This document shows, in pieces, positions 13,085 through 26,272 of a stretch of DNA of 64,000 bases; position 1 is the first letter of the stretch; the number at the start of each line of letters is the position of its first letter. Below the pieces are notes generated by a model, which ran no database searches, was not told where the DNA came from, and saw nothing but the letters and a program-made list of their open reading frames with translations. The translations under genes were made by a program, and so were the position numbers. The stretch comes from Epiperipatus broadwayi. Taxonomy: Eukaryota > Onychophora > Udeonychophora > Euonychophora > Peripatidae. The stretch spans positions 8,722,269-8,786,268 of the forward strand of contig JAQFVV010012423.1 of the NCBI GenBank assembly GCA_028023455.1, written 5' to 3'.

Positions 13085-15960
13085 GTTTTTTTTACTTTTT
13101 TTTTTTTTTTTTTTTTAGCAAAAAATGTTTCTGAAATACTTCAATACCATGTCTCATTATAACTCTTCAATATATTCTACCTTTGCCATATTTCCCTACT
13201 GGAAACAATAAACATTGCATTTCTTTGAAATGGCTTTGAGATCATCTCTAAATTGTAGACAAAGACTATACATCCTATGAAACCATGCCTAAGTTTACCA
13301 TAAACCATCCTATTAGCTAAGGTTTGTATTGTTCATTCATTTTATAGGTTCAAATTTATAGTGAATTCTCATACAGAAGGTTGAGGAACATATTGATTAC
13401 TTTTACGATCTTGTCTTTGTAATTTTAAATTTTTGCGGATATTCTTAAATAAAACTTTTCTAATGTCTTTATACTGCATTGATAGGATGTTCAAGTCTTA
13501 CTTCCATACAATAAATTAGGTAAAATAACAGATCAACATACAGCTAACTTAGTTACAATAGTTATTTCCTTGTGATGAAATACTCTATCTTTTAACTTGT
13601 TTTAAACAACATGTGCACATTGGAATCTGTGTTTATCTCAACACCTAAGTCCACCTTGCTGCTTATAAAACTTAAGATATTTAAATTGGTTTATATTTTC
13701 AAGTTAATATCCATCCAAGCTAAAGGTTGCTGAGAGTCTTTCTGTCACCATTGACTGATAAAGAATATTAATTATTAAACCAAAGGCTTTAAACATTGCA
13801 TGAATGTTAAATACATTCTGGGAAGTTGCTTCTGGAACTGGCAAAATAACACAAACATCAGCATACTGTAAATCCAGAATCCAAAAAAATAAAGTTCTTA
13901 TTTTTGCTTTTAATTGATTCAAATTAAAAATTTCACTATCAGTCTATATCACATTTTGATCCCTGTTTAAGTAAGCTACCAATAAACAGTTCCAAAAACA
14001 ACTGTCATAAAAATTAAAAACAGTGTTGAAGCAAGTACATATGCTTGTTTAACATCAATTTTCATTTCAAATACCTCTGATTTTTCACTTGGTAGTATTA
14101 ATGCTCTTTCTCATTCAATCACTCTTAAACTATATAATATGTGTTGTTTTGGTGAGTAATCAAACCCATGCCATAAACCTGTTTGATTAACTTAATCAAT
14201 TTTATTGAGTAAATCATTAAGAACAATATACAAATCACTCTTGTTTCTAATAGATTTTTTGCAGTTTCCTGCTAGCAAAAACCATGTCTACAAGGTGCTT
14301 CTTGATTTTCTAATTTTAAATTGAGTCACTGATAAATATTCATCTATGACTGAAAACAAATAACCTGTTCAACAAACTCCTTGGAAGTATTTTTGCTATA
14401 ATAGATAATAATAACATTTCATAATAATTACTGCAACCTTATCTATTTAGTTTTAAAAATTGGAGTAGTAGAAGCATTCTTAAAATCAGTCAGCACAATT
14501 TTATAGGTACATATATTCCTAATAAATTCGAATTTTTTTAATGCTAGCATATTATTACCATATTTTAAAATGTCTACAGATATTTCTTCAGGACCTGCAG
14601 ATTTTCTATTTTTAAGATTATAAAGAATTAGATTTACTTAACTAAGTTGGGTATCTTCATCCAAAAAAAATAAATGAGCAGATAAAATGAATATATCCTT
14701 AAAAATTATCCTAATTCTTGTATTCTTATTCAAATCAAAATACTGCTTTCACATATTCAAAATATTATTGTTATCATATAAGGAGTGCCATTTCTAGATT
14801 TAGTAGGATTGTGATACTGTTTCTTAGATCTATATTAGCTTTCAGTTCATCAAAAAAAGGGTTTAGAATGATCATGATCAAAAAATGTCTGATTTGTTTG
14901 CAGTTTTAACCCACCAATCATTTAATTCTTTTTGTCAGTTATTGCTTCTGCCTTCAGGTCTTTATAATTATTATAAAGTTCCATATATAATTTATTATTC
15001 TGCCAAGCAGAAAACATGACATTTCCTTTTAATCAAATTGTTAATAATAACATCATTACTGGAAAAAACCAGTTTTCTTTTTAGTGAACCCAAGAATAGA
15101 TTTGTATCCATAGCACACTCCTTAAAAATGACACTCATGAAGGTCCAAATTAGAAATTTTAGTATTTAAAAGCTGTGGAAATTTGAGACTTATAATATGT
15201 ATTTCTAAAGAATGAATATCAATTTTCTTGTAAATATGATTGAACTAAGCTCTATTAATTTTAATGCATCTATCATTTTAATCTTGAAGCATACTATTTT
15301 CTGATCCACCAGTCAATCTGCTTTTGTAAGTGATCACCTAATATAAATTTCTTTTGTATTCTGACTCCTAACTAAAGTATAATCTATTAAATGCAGTTGA
15401 TTTGAGCGTAGATACATTCATATTCTTTTATAGCATTTTTTTCTATTTAAACAAAGTGTTTGTGATAGTCAATTCATATGTTGTGCAAAAATTTAATAAT
15501 AATAGGTCATTTGAATTTACAACATTACTGCCATTATTTCCAATAACTTTTAACCAAAGTCTACTATTTATACTAACATGTGCACAAAAATCTTTAAAAA
15601 GAAAAAAAATCCAGTTCTTTTAATGATATTACTATAATAATATTATGTAATAAAAAAATAAAAGCTTTCATTCTTTTCCAAATCTAAGTTTAGAGCATGG
15701 GCACCAATAAAATGAGCATCAGTTCCATTGTGTAAAGCAGGTTTAAACACCATTGGTTTTTCATTGATACAATAAGGAATTTCCAAGAATTGAAGATACT
15801 AAATTAGACTATATAGAAAATCCAATATCATATATTTTTCTTTCAGTGACTGATATGCTCTTTAAAAAAAAAAACAATTGTAGTTATACACCAGTTTTAC
15901 TAAAAGCAGCTATATTGATCTTAAATGTTGACAGTTTGATTCTGGATTTGATTCTCATAT
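13085..15960 (-). mobile_element. Decayed LINE of a second family (endonuclease + RT)
   Basis: Reading the minus strand from about 15960 downward, fragments of an endonuclease and then an RT appear in order. There is a FKDFCAHV segment (GDFNARV in the family) near 15590. NSNDLLLLNFC and LTITNTLF (the usual 'aeh.LtITNT.F' stretch) follow near 15440-15520. SAGPEEISVDILK (from 'GKaPGeDGIpaEvlK') lies near 14590. CRHGFC near 14290 is equivalent to 'QCGFR.grgT'. LQYADVCVILPV (equivalent to LLYADDCAL) is near 13855. The 3' end coincides with a T-rich tract at 13088-13119, i.e. a possible poly(A) on the minus strand. Many stops and frameshifts; inactive. The clade is uncertain (RTE-X/RTE-like or a related EN-type LINE). 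Confidence 0.65.
13704..13922 (-). pseudogene. RT palm fragment of the second LINE family
   Basis: A 72-codon open remnant covering RT motif C. The order is LKAKIRTLF, then Y-A-D-V in place of the catalytic YADD, then a helix ending in FGLIINI (the usual 'fGL.in..KTE'). The second catalytic aspartate is replaced by valine and the following KTE motif is lost, so it cannot be catalytic. Flanking frames carry more of the same RT. Part of the 13085-15960 relic, not a gene of its own. Confidence 0.6.
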
Positions 15961-18040
15961 TAATGGTAGTAAAGATAATATGAATGGTAAAAGGAAATAT
16001 TTCATGGCTAAATCTTATGATATATAAAGTAGTAAAATATCTACACAATTGGCACTACTTTTGTTAACATGAGTTTAAATTCTGATTTGAATTATGAATT
16101 TTTTGTACACATATAATCATAAAACTTTGGAATTGTTGAACTAATCACTAAGAAATAATCTTTTCAAATAGGTATAAACCAAAAAGTATTACACAACCTA
16201 TTATATGACTCTATCTTTACATATCACAGTCTTAACAGCATACATTTTTTCCATCATCTCTATGCCACTTACTGTAACTTTTAATAAGTAATAGATGCTT
16301 ATAATTATTAAAAAAACTAAGAACACCATATTATATAGAAATTGAACTGATTTCAAAACCTTATGACTAGGGATAAGCAAATTGGCTAAGACTGAAAACA
16401 TGTTTTTCAATTTGGGTTAATAGCTTGATAGGGTAACAGAGAAATAAATAATGGCTGCCAAAAAATAAGGTACATCAGATCTTAAAGGTTTAAGTGCACT
16501 GTTCCAATATCCAAAGTTTCTTGCTACTCTGGAGATATTGGATGGGACAGCATAGAGTAGAGATTTATTAAGCACTATCAATTGAAGTCTATTACTTACT
16601 AAAGCTTACAGTATTTATAAATAATATTAAATTTAAATAGTTTATTATTTAAGTATATATTTGCCTGCACATTATTTTGGACTAAATTTCAATATTATTT
16701 ATCTATTTTGACAAAATTTTGCATCAACTATTTTGTCTAACTTATTTCCTGAATATACATATTTATTGTCAATATACGAGTATATTATTACCTTGAATGA
16801 CATTAAATAAAACTTGTTTTAAAATTGAATAAGCTATTAAAATCTAAATTTTTAATATGTAAAAATTTCGCAGCATTTGTTTAATTTTTATGTGAAATAG
16901 TATTATGCATATTATTTTCTCTCTCTTTTTTTTTATGACAATTGACAGTTGTATTAGTTTTTAATAGATTAGTTGACTGGATCAACTACGCTGAAGAAAT
17001 AGAAATCATCGATGATTAAATCTAGTTTATAATAATGTAGCTTAAATTATTTAAATGGATGTGTATGTTTGCAAGTTTTGAGAGAAATATTAACATTAAA
17101 AAGTTAGCTAAATTTATACACACAAATGACTATTTATTAATTTGATTTGCTATTTTTACTCAATTTGTGTTATACAAGAGAAAGATTCTGAAGCTGAAAG
17201 ATAGTTATTACTAAAACGAGAAATGTTTGGTCTGTTAACAAAGCAAAGCTTAGTAAGTTAAAGATGGAAACAGTTTTCTTACAATGTTCTCTAATTTTTT
17301 TATAGCCATGTGGTGCAGAAATGCAGCTGAGTAAAAAAAAATTCAGATGAGATTGGTCATACATTATATGTATATGCCTGATTCATTGAGAAAGTAAAAA
17401 TGTAGATCTTCTCTATTATATGTATTTATTTATTTTTATATTAATAAATTAATCTTAAAAATATACATTGTAAACTCCAACTTTAAAAGTCTTTTATATA
17501 TTCGTAATTTTATTTTTTTTATCTTATAAAGTCAATGTGTGAAATTTATTATTATGCATTATAAATTTGTAAATAAAAGTTTCTAGAACGACATGCAGTA
17601 GTGAATATTAGGGCATTAGCTATCTCCTATTTCTTTATCCATGTCATGATGAGATGCAATATAACATAGTTTTTCTTTATTAAAATGAGTAATGTCTCAA
17701 CCATTAAAAAATCCTATTAGCCTTCATGTTTTTTCTTAATCATTTTCTAACTTGATAACATCCAAATCCTCAAATCTATTTAATTCACTCATTTCCATAA
17801 TAACAACATTCAATAGCTTTAGCCTTAAAGTCACCTATGTCATTCTACAAACACTACATAAAAAACAAAATTTTACTTTTTTTTTACAATTACTTAGTTG
17901 AATCTTATTTTCCTATAATTTTATTATTTGCATTCTTTTTGTATTGACATTTTATTAATAGTTATGTTCATTGTACAATTTGCAAAGCAAATCCAAATTA
18001 TTCTCTTTATATTATAAAATGACTTACTTCTGATAGTTTG
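15961..18040. other. AT-rich DNA with a faint palindromic-repeat remnant
   Basis: Largely unrecognised A/T-rich sequence. At 16470-16620 the string GGAGATATTGGATGGGACAG and its surroundings resemble the right arm of the palindrome at 862-1237 (GATATTGGATGAGTAGGCAC), with a possible inverted partner CCAATATCC just upstream. This is weak. No gene seen. Confidence 0.35.
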
Positions 18041-18695
18041 CATCATCATCATCAACCATTATCAATCCACTGCAGGATGAAGGTCTCTCCAAGTTTAATC
18101 CATCTTCTCCGATCTTTAGCTTCTCTTCTCCACATCACTCCTGCACACTTTCTTATTTCATCCATCCATCTCACATGTGGTCTCTTTCTGGGTCTTTTAC
18201 AATCTCTTGGAATCCAGTTTAAAATTTCAATTGTCCATCTATTACCATCTCTTCTAGCAATATGTCCAGCCCAACTTCACTTCAATCTTTTAATTTTTTT
18301 AATGAGGTCAGTAACATTTATTTGTTCTCTTACCCATACATTGTGTTTTCGATCTCTTCTTGTTACTCCCAACATACATCTCTCCATACTTCTTTGAGTG
18401 GTCTGAAATCTCTGTATTGCTCTTCTAATAAGTGTTCAAGTCTCAGATCCATAAGTAAGAACTGGTAAAACATATTTGTTAAAAACCTTCCTTTTCAAAT
18501 ACATAGGCATATTTCCTTTTAGTATCAAGTTATTTCTACCAAAAGCACTCCAACCAAGTTTAAGTCTATGACATGTTTCCATCTGTATTAATAATATGAC
18601 CAAGGTATTTGTAATTGTTAACTTCTTCTAATTCATCATAATCAATCTTTATTTTTATATTTTGAGAAAATCGATTAAACATTACTTTAGTCTTT

Positions 18696-19505
18696 TTAAC
18701 ATTTATCTTTAGTCCTACTTTCATCTGATAACTCCTGCAACATTTCCTGCAGCTCTGAAGCATTATTTGCAAAAACAACTACATCATCTGAAAAATCTAA
18801 ATAACTTAAATAATCTCCATTTACTTTCACTCCTTTAGTTTCCCATTTTAATCCACAAAATATTTCTTGCAGCACTGCTGTAAAAAGTTTTGGAGATATG
18901 GAGTCACATTGTCTTACACCTTTCTCAATGTTGACTTTCCCAGTATCATTATGTAATCTAATTGTTGCTGTTGCATTTTTATAAATATTCTTTAAAATAT
19001 GACAATATCCTGGATCTATACCTTGATGATTCAATGCTTTAATCACTGAAGAAATGTTTATAGAATCAAATGCCTTTTCATAATCTACAAATCCAAAACA
19101 TAATGACAACTCATATTCATTTGTCCTTTCTATAACTTCTCTCAATACCTGGATATGATCTACTGAACTAAAACCACTTTTAAATCCAGCTTGTTCTCTT
19201 GGTTGGTGGAAATCCAATGTTCTCGGTAGACGAGTTGTAATTATCTTGGTAAAATTTTTATATAAAACTGATAAAAGACTGATAGGTCTGTAATTTCTAA
19301 TATCTTCTTTATCATCTTTTTTAAATATTAATATTATTACTGCATTCTTCCAATCATCTGGTACATCTTTATCATTTAGACATTTGGTATATAACTTTGC
19401 TAAAAAAAATTCTATTTCTTCACCTGCTTCTTTTAATATATTAATTATAATTCCATCATTACCTGGAGCCTTTCCTTTCTTCATACATTTAATTGCATGT
19501 CTCAC
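18696..19505 (-). pseudogene. RTE reverse transcriptase domain, broken
   Basis: About 269 codons of an RTE reverse transcriptase. Ordered motifs are KKGKAPGNDGI (motif 0/1), YRPISLLSVLYK, REQAGFKSGFSSVDHI, FVDYEKAFDSI (motif A, both D and FD present), RQCDSISPKLF (motif B, where family members have RQGD, so Gly is changed to Cys) and DFSDDVVVFA (motif C, normally FADD). After motif C the frame shifts at about 18720-18780 and continues as KINVKKTKVMFN and YKYLGHI. The altered motif B and the frameshift make the copy inactive. It replicated through target-primed reverse transcription when intact. Confidence 0.9.
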
Positions 19506-20245
19506 TTCTTCATTTAAAATTCAGAAGATGTAATAGATATAGGACATACTTGTTCTTTATTACTATATAATTCTTGATAAAAATCTTCTACCAATTTCAT
19601 GATGTCATCTCTCTTTTTAGTAATAATTCCATTTTTTTTCTTATTGCAGATATAAATTTCCTATCAATACTAAAATGTTGTTTTACATTCTTGAGACTTT
19701 TATTTTCTTTTACAGCTTTTCTTGCTAGTTCACAATTATACTTTCTTATATCATTTTCAACTCTTTTCTGCACTATTTTACAAAAAAATCGAGATATTCA
19801 ATTCTTTTTAATGCATCATTTTTGTATATTTTCATATTCCTTCTTTTCTTCATAAATTCTCTAGTCTCAGTAGAAATTTTATTGGTCAATTGCTGCTTTT
19901 TTCTACGAGCTATCTTTCTTGCAGTTTTTAAAAGTGTATCAGTTATTTTCATATTAATTTCATTCAAATCTGAATCATGTTCAAAATCTACTAATACTTG
20001 AAACCGATTTGTAAGTTCTTATTTAAATTTATTAGAATGCTTCTGAAGATTAGGAATATCAACTGTAAATATTGTTTTTCTTAATAATTTTTGTCTCTCT
20101 AATTTACATTAACATGTATCTTACACCTTACTAATCGATGATCACTTCCTATGTTAAATTTATTAAGAACATTACAATCTTGAAATATGTATTTCCTGTT
20201 AGTCAAAATATAATCCAATTCTGCTGTACCTTCATTTGGATGCTT

Positions 20246-20896
20246 TCATGTCCATTTCCTTTTAACAATTTTCTCAAAAAAAGAATTCATAATATAAAGT
20301 TTTTCTTTTTCTGCAAACTCCACAAGTCTATGTCCTCTCTCATTTCTATTACCATAACCAAAATTACCTACAGCACTTTCATCTTTTATTTGTTTACCAA
20401 TACTAGCATTAAAGTCTCCCATAACAATTTTAAAATGTTGTTTACTCTGATCAAAAGCCTTTTGTACATCCATATAAAAATCTTTTACCACTTCATCACT
20501 ACGAGAATTTGTTGGGGCATAAACCTGAATTATCTGCATTTGGTATCTGCTATTAAGTTGTTTAACTAATCTTGCCACTCTGTCCAATACACCATCAATC
20601 TCCACAATATTGTTCTTCCACTTTTTATTTATAATGAATCCTACTCCACTTGTATTTCCAATATTTGTGCCTTTATAATAGAGTATATGTCCACTTTTTA
20701 AATCAATTGTCTCTTTACCTTTTCTTCTAACTTCACGAAATCCAATAATGTCACATTTAATATAAGACAGTTCTTCTTCTAATTCTTGCAATCTTCCTTC
20801 ATTTGAAAGTGATCTGCAGTTGTAAGTACCTAAATAAAAAGTCATCATCAAATGGCAGTCTGGGTCCGCAATCAGGGGATTCTTAGCACCCTCCAT
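20246..20896 (-). pseudogene. RTE endonuclease domain (APE-like), broken
   Basis: 216 codons of an apurinic/apyrimidinic-type endonuclease, the nicking domain that starts target-primed reverse transcription. Visible in order are TYNCRSLSNEGRL near residue 24 (the N-x-R strand), DIIGFREVR with the catalytic glutamate, YKGTNIGNTSGVGF, VYAPTNSRSDEV, GDFNASIG with the D and N catalytic pair, and NERGHRLVEF. The frame stops right after KRKWT, where family members continue with a Trp. Beyond that stop, ELDYILTN and SDHRLVRCK remain readable to about 20115. So one nonsense change separates the two halves. Part of copy 2. Confidence 0.85.
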
Positions 20897-21196
20897 CTTC
20901 GGCCACCAACCGCTGCCTTGGTTGGTGACTTTACAGCCTCCTGGGAATAAGAGCCATGCTTTATTTTTGTCTGTGATAATCGTAAATATGTATTGGAAAA
21001 ATATTTATCATTTATACAAACATTCATTCTGCCTTATCAGGTACTGAGAAGAAAGATTATGATGTTTCTTGATCTTAAACTCAGAGGTAAAAAGCCAATA
21101 AACTCACCACACTGGCTAATGCGTGTTAGTGAGCAGCCCATCCATGTTCGTATACTATATGAATAATCACATAGTAATAACAGCTGCAATGACACG

Positions 21197-24023
21197 AACA
21201 TATTTTTGTATATATTCAAACTTTATTTTTTATATCTGATCTCTATTTTTCTAATTCAATGTTAAGGTGCTCCATGCTTTAATGATCTGTTAATCCCCTA
21301 ATATAGTTCAGATGAATGATATACTTAGCAACATTTTTGTATTTTGACATTAATAAATGGTAACTATTAATAAATATAAAAAAACTATTTCTTTATGCCT
21401 CAATATTCAAACTCAAAGAGAAATTTACCTTCAGTTCTCCTCAGGAGTGAATTTACACTAGACAGCAACTACCACACCTCTATACAGGTTCCAATTGATT
21501 TAAAGATACATCCAATCATATTACTGTATTATTATATGAGTGAGATGTGTGTGTAAGTATATATGTCTGGTTATAAGTTGATGAACAAATGTATAAATGA
21601 TTTTGATAAACTAGAAACCAATGCAATTTAAATCAAGTTAACAATGTTTATTAAGTAACAAAACAAAAATGCAGAACTTTTAATAATCACATGATCACCA
21701 TTTGTTATGCTTGCTTATAAATTATTAAAACAGGCAAAACTCTCTATACGTTTAAACATGGTAAACACTATAATTGTATGTGTCAAGAATGTATTTCTGC
21801 CATATCAGTGATTAAATGTTTTCACTATTCTAACCCTTACCCATGATAAAAGTGCATAGCATGGCACTAATTATTTACAAAATAAAAAAAAAACCTTTTA
21901 TTAATTGACCACAAAGCTGACTAATTTATAATATCATACAAGTATATCCATAATAGCCTCATTATCAAATTCCAGTTATTGATGTTCCAACCTCTTTGCT
22001 CCCCCCATGTATGTACCATACCCAACGATTGATAGGAAAGAACATCTGCATAAGAAAATTAGTTATTTATATCAAAAAAATAAATGTAACAATTATTAGT
22101 TAACAAAAAAAAAACACAAACTCTGTCCTGTAGTAATGTATATGCTTAATATAGAATAGTATCAATAAATATTACCTTATTCCATATCATAGAATGTCAA
22201 GTCACTATGGAAGGAAAGCTGACCTAAACTTTATTTAATATAAAAAAAAAATGGTTAACTTAATAATTTTTTCCCTTTCATTTTGTTGCTTTCAATCATA
22301 ATGGACTCTTCCAAGTTGTAGGCATGTTTAAGCTTCCAAATATGGAGATAAAACAAAACTAGAATTTTTACAAACAAATATAAAAAAAAAATACATAATA
22401 GATCAAAACTTTTCTTAGTTAATCTTGATTAATATCCATGAGTTTGCAATTAATGTCTCTTAAGTATACAATCTATTTATCTTTGAATCATTCTTCCTTG
22501 ATAAGTCAGTCATTACCCACTAGAATTTTTTGGCAATGTGCTTGAAACGATGTTTCCATTTTCTGCAGGTGCTTTTCTTCTGGATCCATTTAGATGATCA
22601 GTGTAGGACATTTGATATTTTGTTACACATTATATAGGCAAGTAGATCAAATCATTGCACTTCTATGGTAGGACTGTAGCACTCCAGTTCTATGGCAAGG
22701 TTAATTTAGCCAGAATACATTGCTCACTAATTCATAATAGATTTACTTTTTTTAAAATTTACTATTTGGCATTTAATAGCTTATATATATATAAAAAGTT
22801 ATTTTATCATTTATATATATGCTGGCAATGTTTTATTTCTTTTTTCTTCATATTCAAATAATGGCACAGTTTTTATTTTTAAATTTCAATTTAAATCAGT
22901 TCAGTTCTTTTGTCAAACCACACAAATTTATCAAACTTTTCTCTGTTTAACTGCTGGTTGCAATTTCTTATAAGTTTGCACTACAAAAATTATACAGATA
23001 ATCTGAAATATTTGAACAAGTCATCCATCTTTTCTTGGATTCGAACATTCAATCTTTTTAAGTTAGCTTTGTGCAGTTATTGTATCATTTAAAAAATAAC
23101 AAAAGATGATGGAAATGAACTGGGTTTGCTTTCATACCCCACTTAGTTTCTGATATTTAGTATACTCCCATTTCCATTTCCTTTTAAATTGCCATGGCTG
23201 TCTATTATTGTGCATATTATATTGATTGCAGTTAGAAATAAAATTATGTAACAGAATTGTTTTATTTTTCATACTTGAATACCTAGTGATTGGCTTGTCA
23301 TTAGGTCATCACTGTTTACTAAGTCTAAATCTTTATTCATGATGTATAACACTTTGACAAATAATTTATTGTTGGTGTATATATGTATATATAGGAAGGA
23401 TTTGTTTAACTGTTTTTTTTAATTCCCATTAAACAAGAGAAATTAGTTCATTGTGACATTTGTTTAATTTGGTACTTAATAAAGTAAGCCTTAGTTACTT
23501 ATATATATATTGTAACCTCCAGAAATAGAAGACCATCCATCTCTACCCTTCCCTGCACACACACACTGCCTCCAGGATGGATAGCCATAGGATCAATGGT
23601 GATGAGACATCAAATTATGAAATTTCCAGGGTGCCAAATTGTAACTTTAATGAAGATTCAATATACTATTTATTATTAATATCCAATGACTGGAGTTATA
23701 AATAAAAATTTTAACAAATAAAACACAGGGTGATATTACTACTAATAATATTCTTGTGATTTATTTTTATTTTGGAGAGGAGGAAAATTTCAGCACACTT
23801 CCCATTCATTTAACATTAAAGTTACAATTAAAATTTAAGGAAATTAAATTTATTTTCATGCCCACCATCATCCTCCTGATTCCTAACTCTACCGTACTCT
23901 CACTGCTAACTCAGTTTTGTGTATGATAATCTTGTAACTGTTAATTCTAAAACTTTTATTTATTTTCCCCGATTAATTTTCTTTGCTAACTCTTATTTAT
24001 GGTCTGATAATCTTGCCTCAGGG
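21197..24023. other. AT-rich spacer between two RTE copies
   Basis: Contains a family-1 repeat piece at 21681-21750 and a (TA)n-TTGTAAC junction at 23502-23516. Slightly GC-richer patches lie at 21420-21500 and 23530-23600. The open stretches at 22655-22861 and 22910-23092 look like chance reading in AT-rich DNA. No gene recognised. Confidence 0.5.
21681..21750 (-). repeat. Family-1 repeat end piece
   Basis: Minus strand reads GAGTTTTGCCTGTTTTAA, then CAAGCATAA, then TGGTGATCATGTGAT. The 1220-1285 segment has the same order, and 55218-55305 partially matches. It marks this as a dispersed repeat of which the 862-1237 palindrome is the most complete copy here. Confidence 0.65.
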
Positions 24024-24559
24024 CTTCTAGCAATATGTCCATCCCAACTTCACTTCAGTCTTTTAATTTTTTCAATGACATCAGTAACACCTGTTTGTTC
24101 TCTTATCCATATAATGCATTTTCGATCTCTTCCTGTTATTCCCAATATGCATCTCTCCATACTTCTTTGAGTGGTATGAAGTCTCTGTATTGCTCTTTTA
24201 TTAAGTGTCCAAGTCCTCAGATCCATAAGTAAGAACTGTTAAAACACATTTATTAAAAACTATCTTCTTTTTCAAACACATAGGCATATTTCCTTTTAGT
24301 ATGAAGTTATTTCTATCAAATGCATTCCAACCAAGTTTAATTCTATGTTTCCATCTGTATTAATAATCTGACCAAAGTATTTATAGCTGTTAACTTCTTC
24401 TAAATCATCATAATCAATCTTTATTCTCATATTTTGAGAAAATCCATTATAACATTACTTTAGACTTCTTAACATTTGACTTTAGCCCTACTTTCCTACT
24501 TTCATCTGATAACTCCTGCAACATTTCCTGCAGCTCTAAAGCATTATTTGCAAAAGCAA

Positions 24560-24889
24560 CTACATCATCTGCAAATCTAAATGACATAAATAATCTCCAT
24601 TTACTTTCATTCCTTTAACTTCCCATTTTAATCCACAAAATATTTCTTGCAGCACTGCTGTAAAAAGTTTTGGAGATATGGAATCACCCGGTCTTACACC
24701 CTTCTCAATGTTGACCTTCCCAGTATCATTATATAATCTAATTGTTTCTGTTGCATTTTTATAAATATTCTTTAAAATATGACAACATCCTGGATCAATA
24801 TCTTGGTGGTCCAATGCTTTAATCACTGAAGAAATGTTAATAGAATCAAATGCCATTTCATAATCTACAAATCCAAAGCATAATGGCAA
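24560..24889 (-). pseudogene. RTE RT palm fragment (copy 3)
   Basis: 109 codons covering motifs A and B. They are FVDYEMAFDSINISS with the catalytic aspartates, KNIYKNATETIRL, RPGDSISPKLFTAVLQEIF, and LCHLDLQMM, where the frame shifts just before the FADD motif. Family members read RQGD; here Q has become P. Upstream codons GKGPGNDGIII at 25203-25403 belong to the same RT in another frame. Inactive. Confidence 0.8.
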
Positions 24890-26039
24890 CTAATATTTAT
24901 TGGCCCTTTCTATAACTTCTCTCAATAATTGGATATGATCTGCTGTACTAAAACCATGTTCAAATCCAATTTGTGCTTTTGGTTGGTTGTAATCCAATGT
25001 TCTCTGTAGACGAGTTGTAATTATCTTGGTAAAAATTTTGTATAAAACTGATAAAAGGCTGATAGGTCTGTAATTTTTAATATCTTCTTAATCACCTTTT
25101 TAAAATATTAATATTAATACTGTATTCTTCCAATCATCTGGTCCATCTTTATCATGCAGACATTTGGTATAACTTTGCTAAAAAAAAATTCTATTTCTTC
25201 GCCTACTTCTTTAATATATCAATTATAATTCCATCATTACCTGGACCCTTTCCTTTCTTCATAAACTTAATTGCATATCTCACTTCTTCATTTAAAATTC
25301 TGGGCAATTTGGAAGATATAATAACTATAGGAGATACTTGTTCTTTATTACTATATAATTCTTGATAGAAGTCTTCTACCCATTTCATGATGTCATCTCT
25401 CATTTTAGTAATAATTCCATCTTTTTTTCTTATTGCAGATATAAATTCCCTACATTCTTGAGACTTTTATTCTCTTCTACAACTTTCCTTGCCAGTTCAC
25501 AGTTATACTTTCTTATATCATTTTCAATTCTTTTCCACATGATTTTACAAAATTCGAGTTATTCAATCCTTTTTTAATGCATAATTTTTGTATATCTTTA
25601 TATTCCTTCTTTTCTTCATAAATTCTCTAGTCTCAGTAGAAATTTTATTGGTAAATTGGTGCTTTTTTCTACCAGCTATCTTTGTTGCAGTTTTTAAAAG
25701 TGTATCAGTTATTTTTATATTAATTTCATTCAAATCTGAATCATGTTCAAAATCTACTAATACTTGAAACCGATTTGTAAGTTCTAATTAAAATTCATTA
25801 GAATGTTTCTGAAGATTATGAATATCAACTGTAAATATTGCTTTCCTTAATAATTTTTGTCTTTCTAATTTTGCATTAATACATATCTTATTTCTTACTA
25901 ATTGATGATCACTTCCTGTGTTAAATTTATTAAGAACATTACAATTTTGAAACATATATTTTTGTTAGTCAAAATATAATCCAATTCTGCGGTACCTTCA
26001 TTTGGATGCTTTCATGTTCATTTCCTTTTGACATTTTTC

Positions 26040-26234
26040 TCAAAAAGAATTCATAATATAAAGTTTTTCTTTTTCTGAAAACTCCACAAGTCTATGTCCT
26101 CTCTCATTTCTATTACCATAACCAAAATTACCTCCAGAGCTTTCATCTTTCATTTGTTTATCAATTCTAGCATTAAAGTTCTTCCATAACAATTTTAAAA
26201 TGTTGTTTACTATGATCAAAAGCCTTTTGTTCAT
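26040..26234 (-). pseudogene. RTE endonuclease fragment (copy 3)
   Basis: 64 codons with NFNARIDKQ, equivalent to GDFNASIGKQ of copy 2 but frame-shifted before the GD pair. GNFGYGNRNERGHRLVEF and LYIMNSF follow. Belongs to the 24024-26272 segment. Confidence 0.75.
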
Positions 26235-26272
26235 GTGTACAAAAATCTTCTACTATTTCATCACTATGAGAA

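Larger units (their letters stand above)
18041..21196 (-). mobile_element. RTE-type LINE, best-preserved copy (copy 2)
   Basis: Non-LTR retrotransposon of about 3.16 kb on the minus strand. It has a 5' leader (about 20900-21196), an APE-type endonuclease (20246-20896), a linker, a reverse transcriptase (about 18700-19510) and a C-terminal region (about 18060-18700) whose frame-corrected reading holds the typical RTE tail with GHIAR and WxPRDxKRPRxRPxxRW. It ends at 18041 in four GAT triplets, the simple-repeat tail typical of RTE elements. Stops and frameshifts interrupt it. It shares high similarity with the copy at 24024-27010 in the same orientation 3 kb away. The 5' end was placed where similarity to the 26.3-kb leader starts (GTCATTGCAGCTG). 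Confidence 0.9.
24024..26272 (-). mobile_element. RTE-type LINE, 3' segment of copy 3
   Basis: Same family and orientation as copy 2. From 26272 down it runs from the middle of the endonuclease through the RT to the C-terminal region. It stops at 24024, about 220 bp short of the 3' end seen in copy 2, so the GAT tail is missing. RT motif A reads FVDYEMAFDSI and motif B RPGDSISPKLF. Several frameshifts and stops break it. It abuts the inverted 5' segment at 26273. Confidence 0.88.

Noticed and set aside
18038-18468. Plus-strand open frames of 68-119 codons
   Set aside because: They are antisense to the C-terminal part of the minus-strand RTE copy, where the known protein motifs lie.
19574-20569. 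Plus-strand open frames at 19574-19855 and 20138-20569
   Set aside because: Antisense shadows of the RTE linker and endonuclease; Phe/Ile/Ser-rich with no domain.
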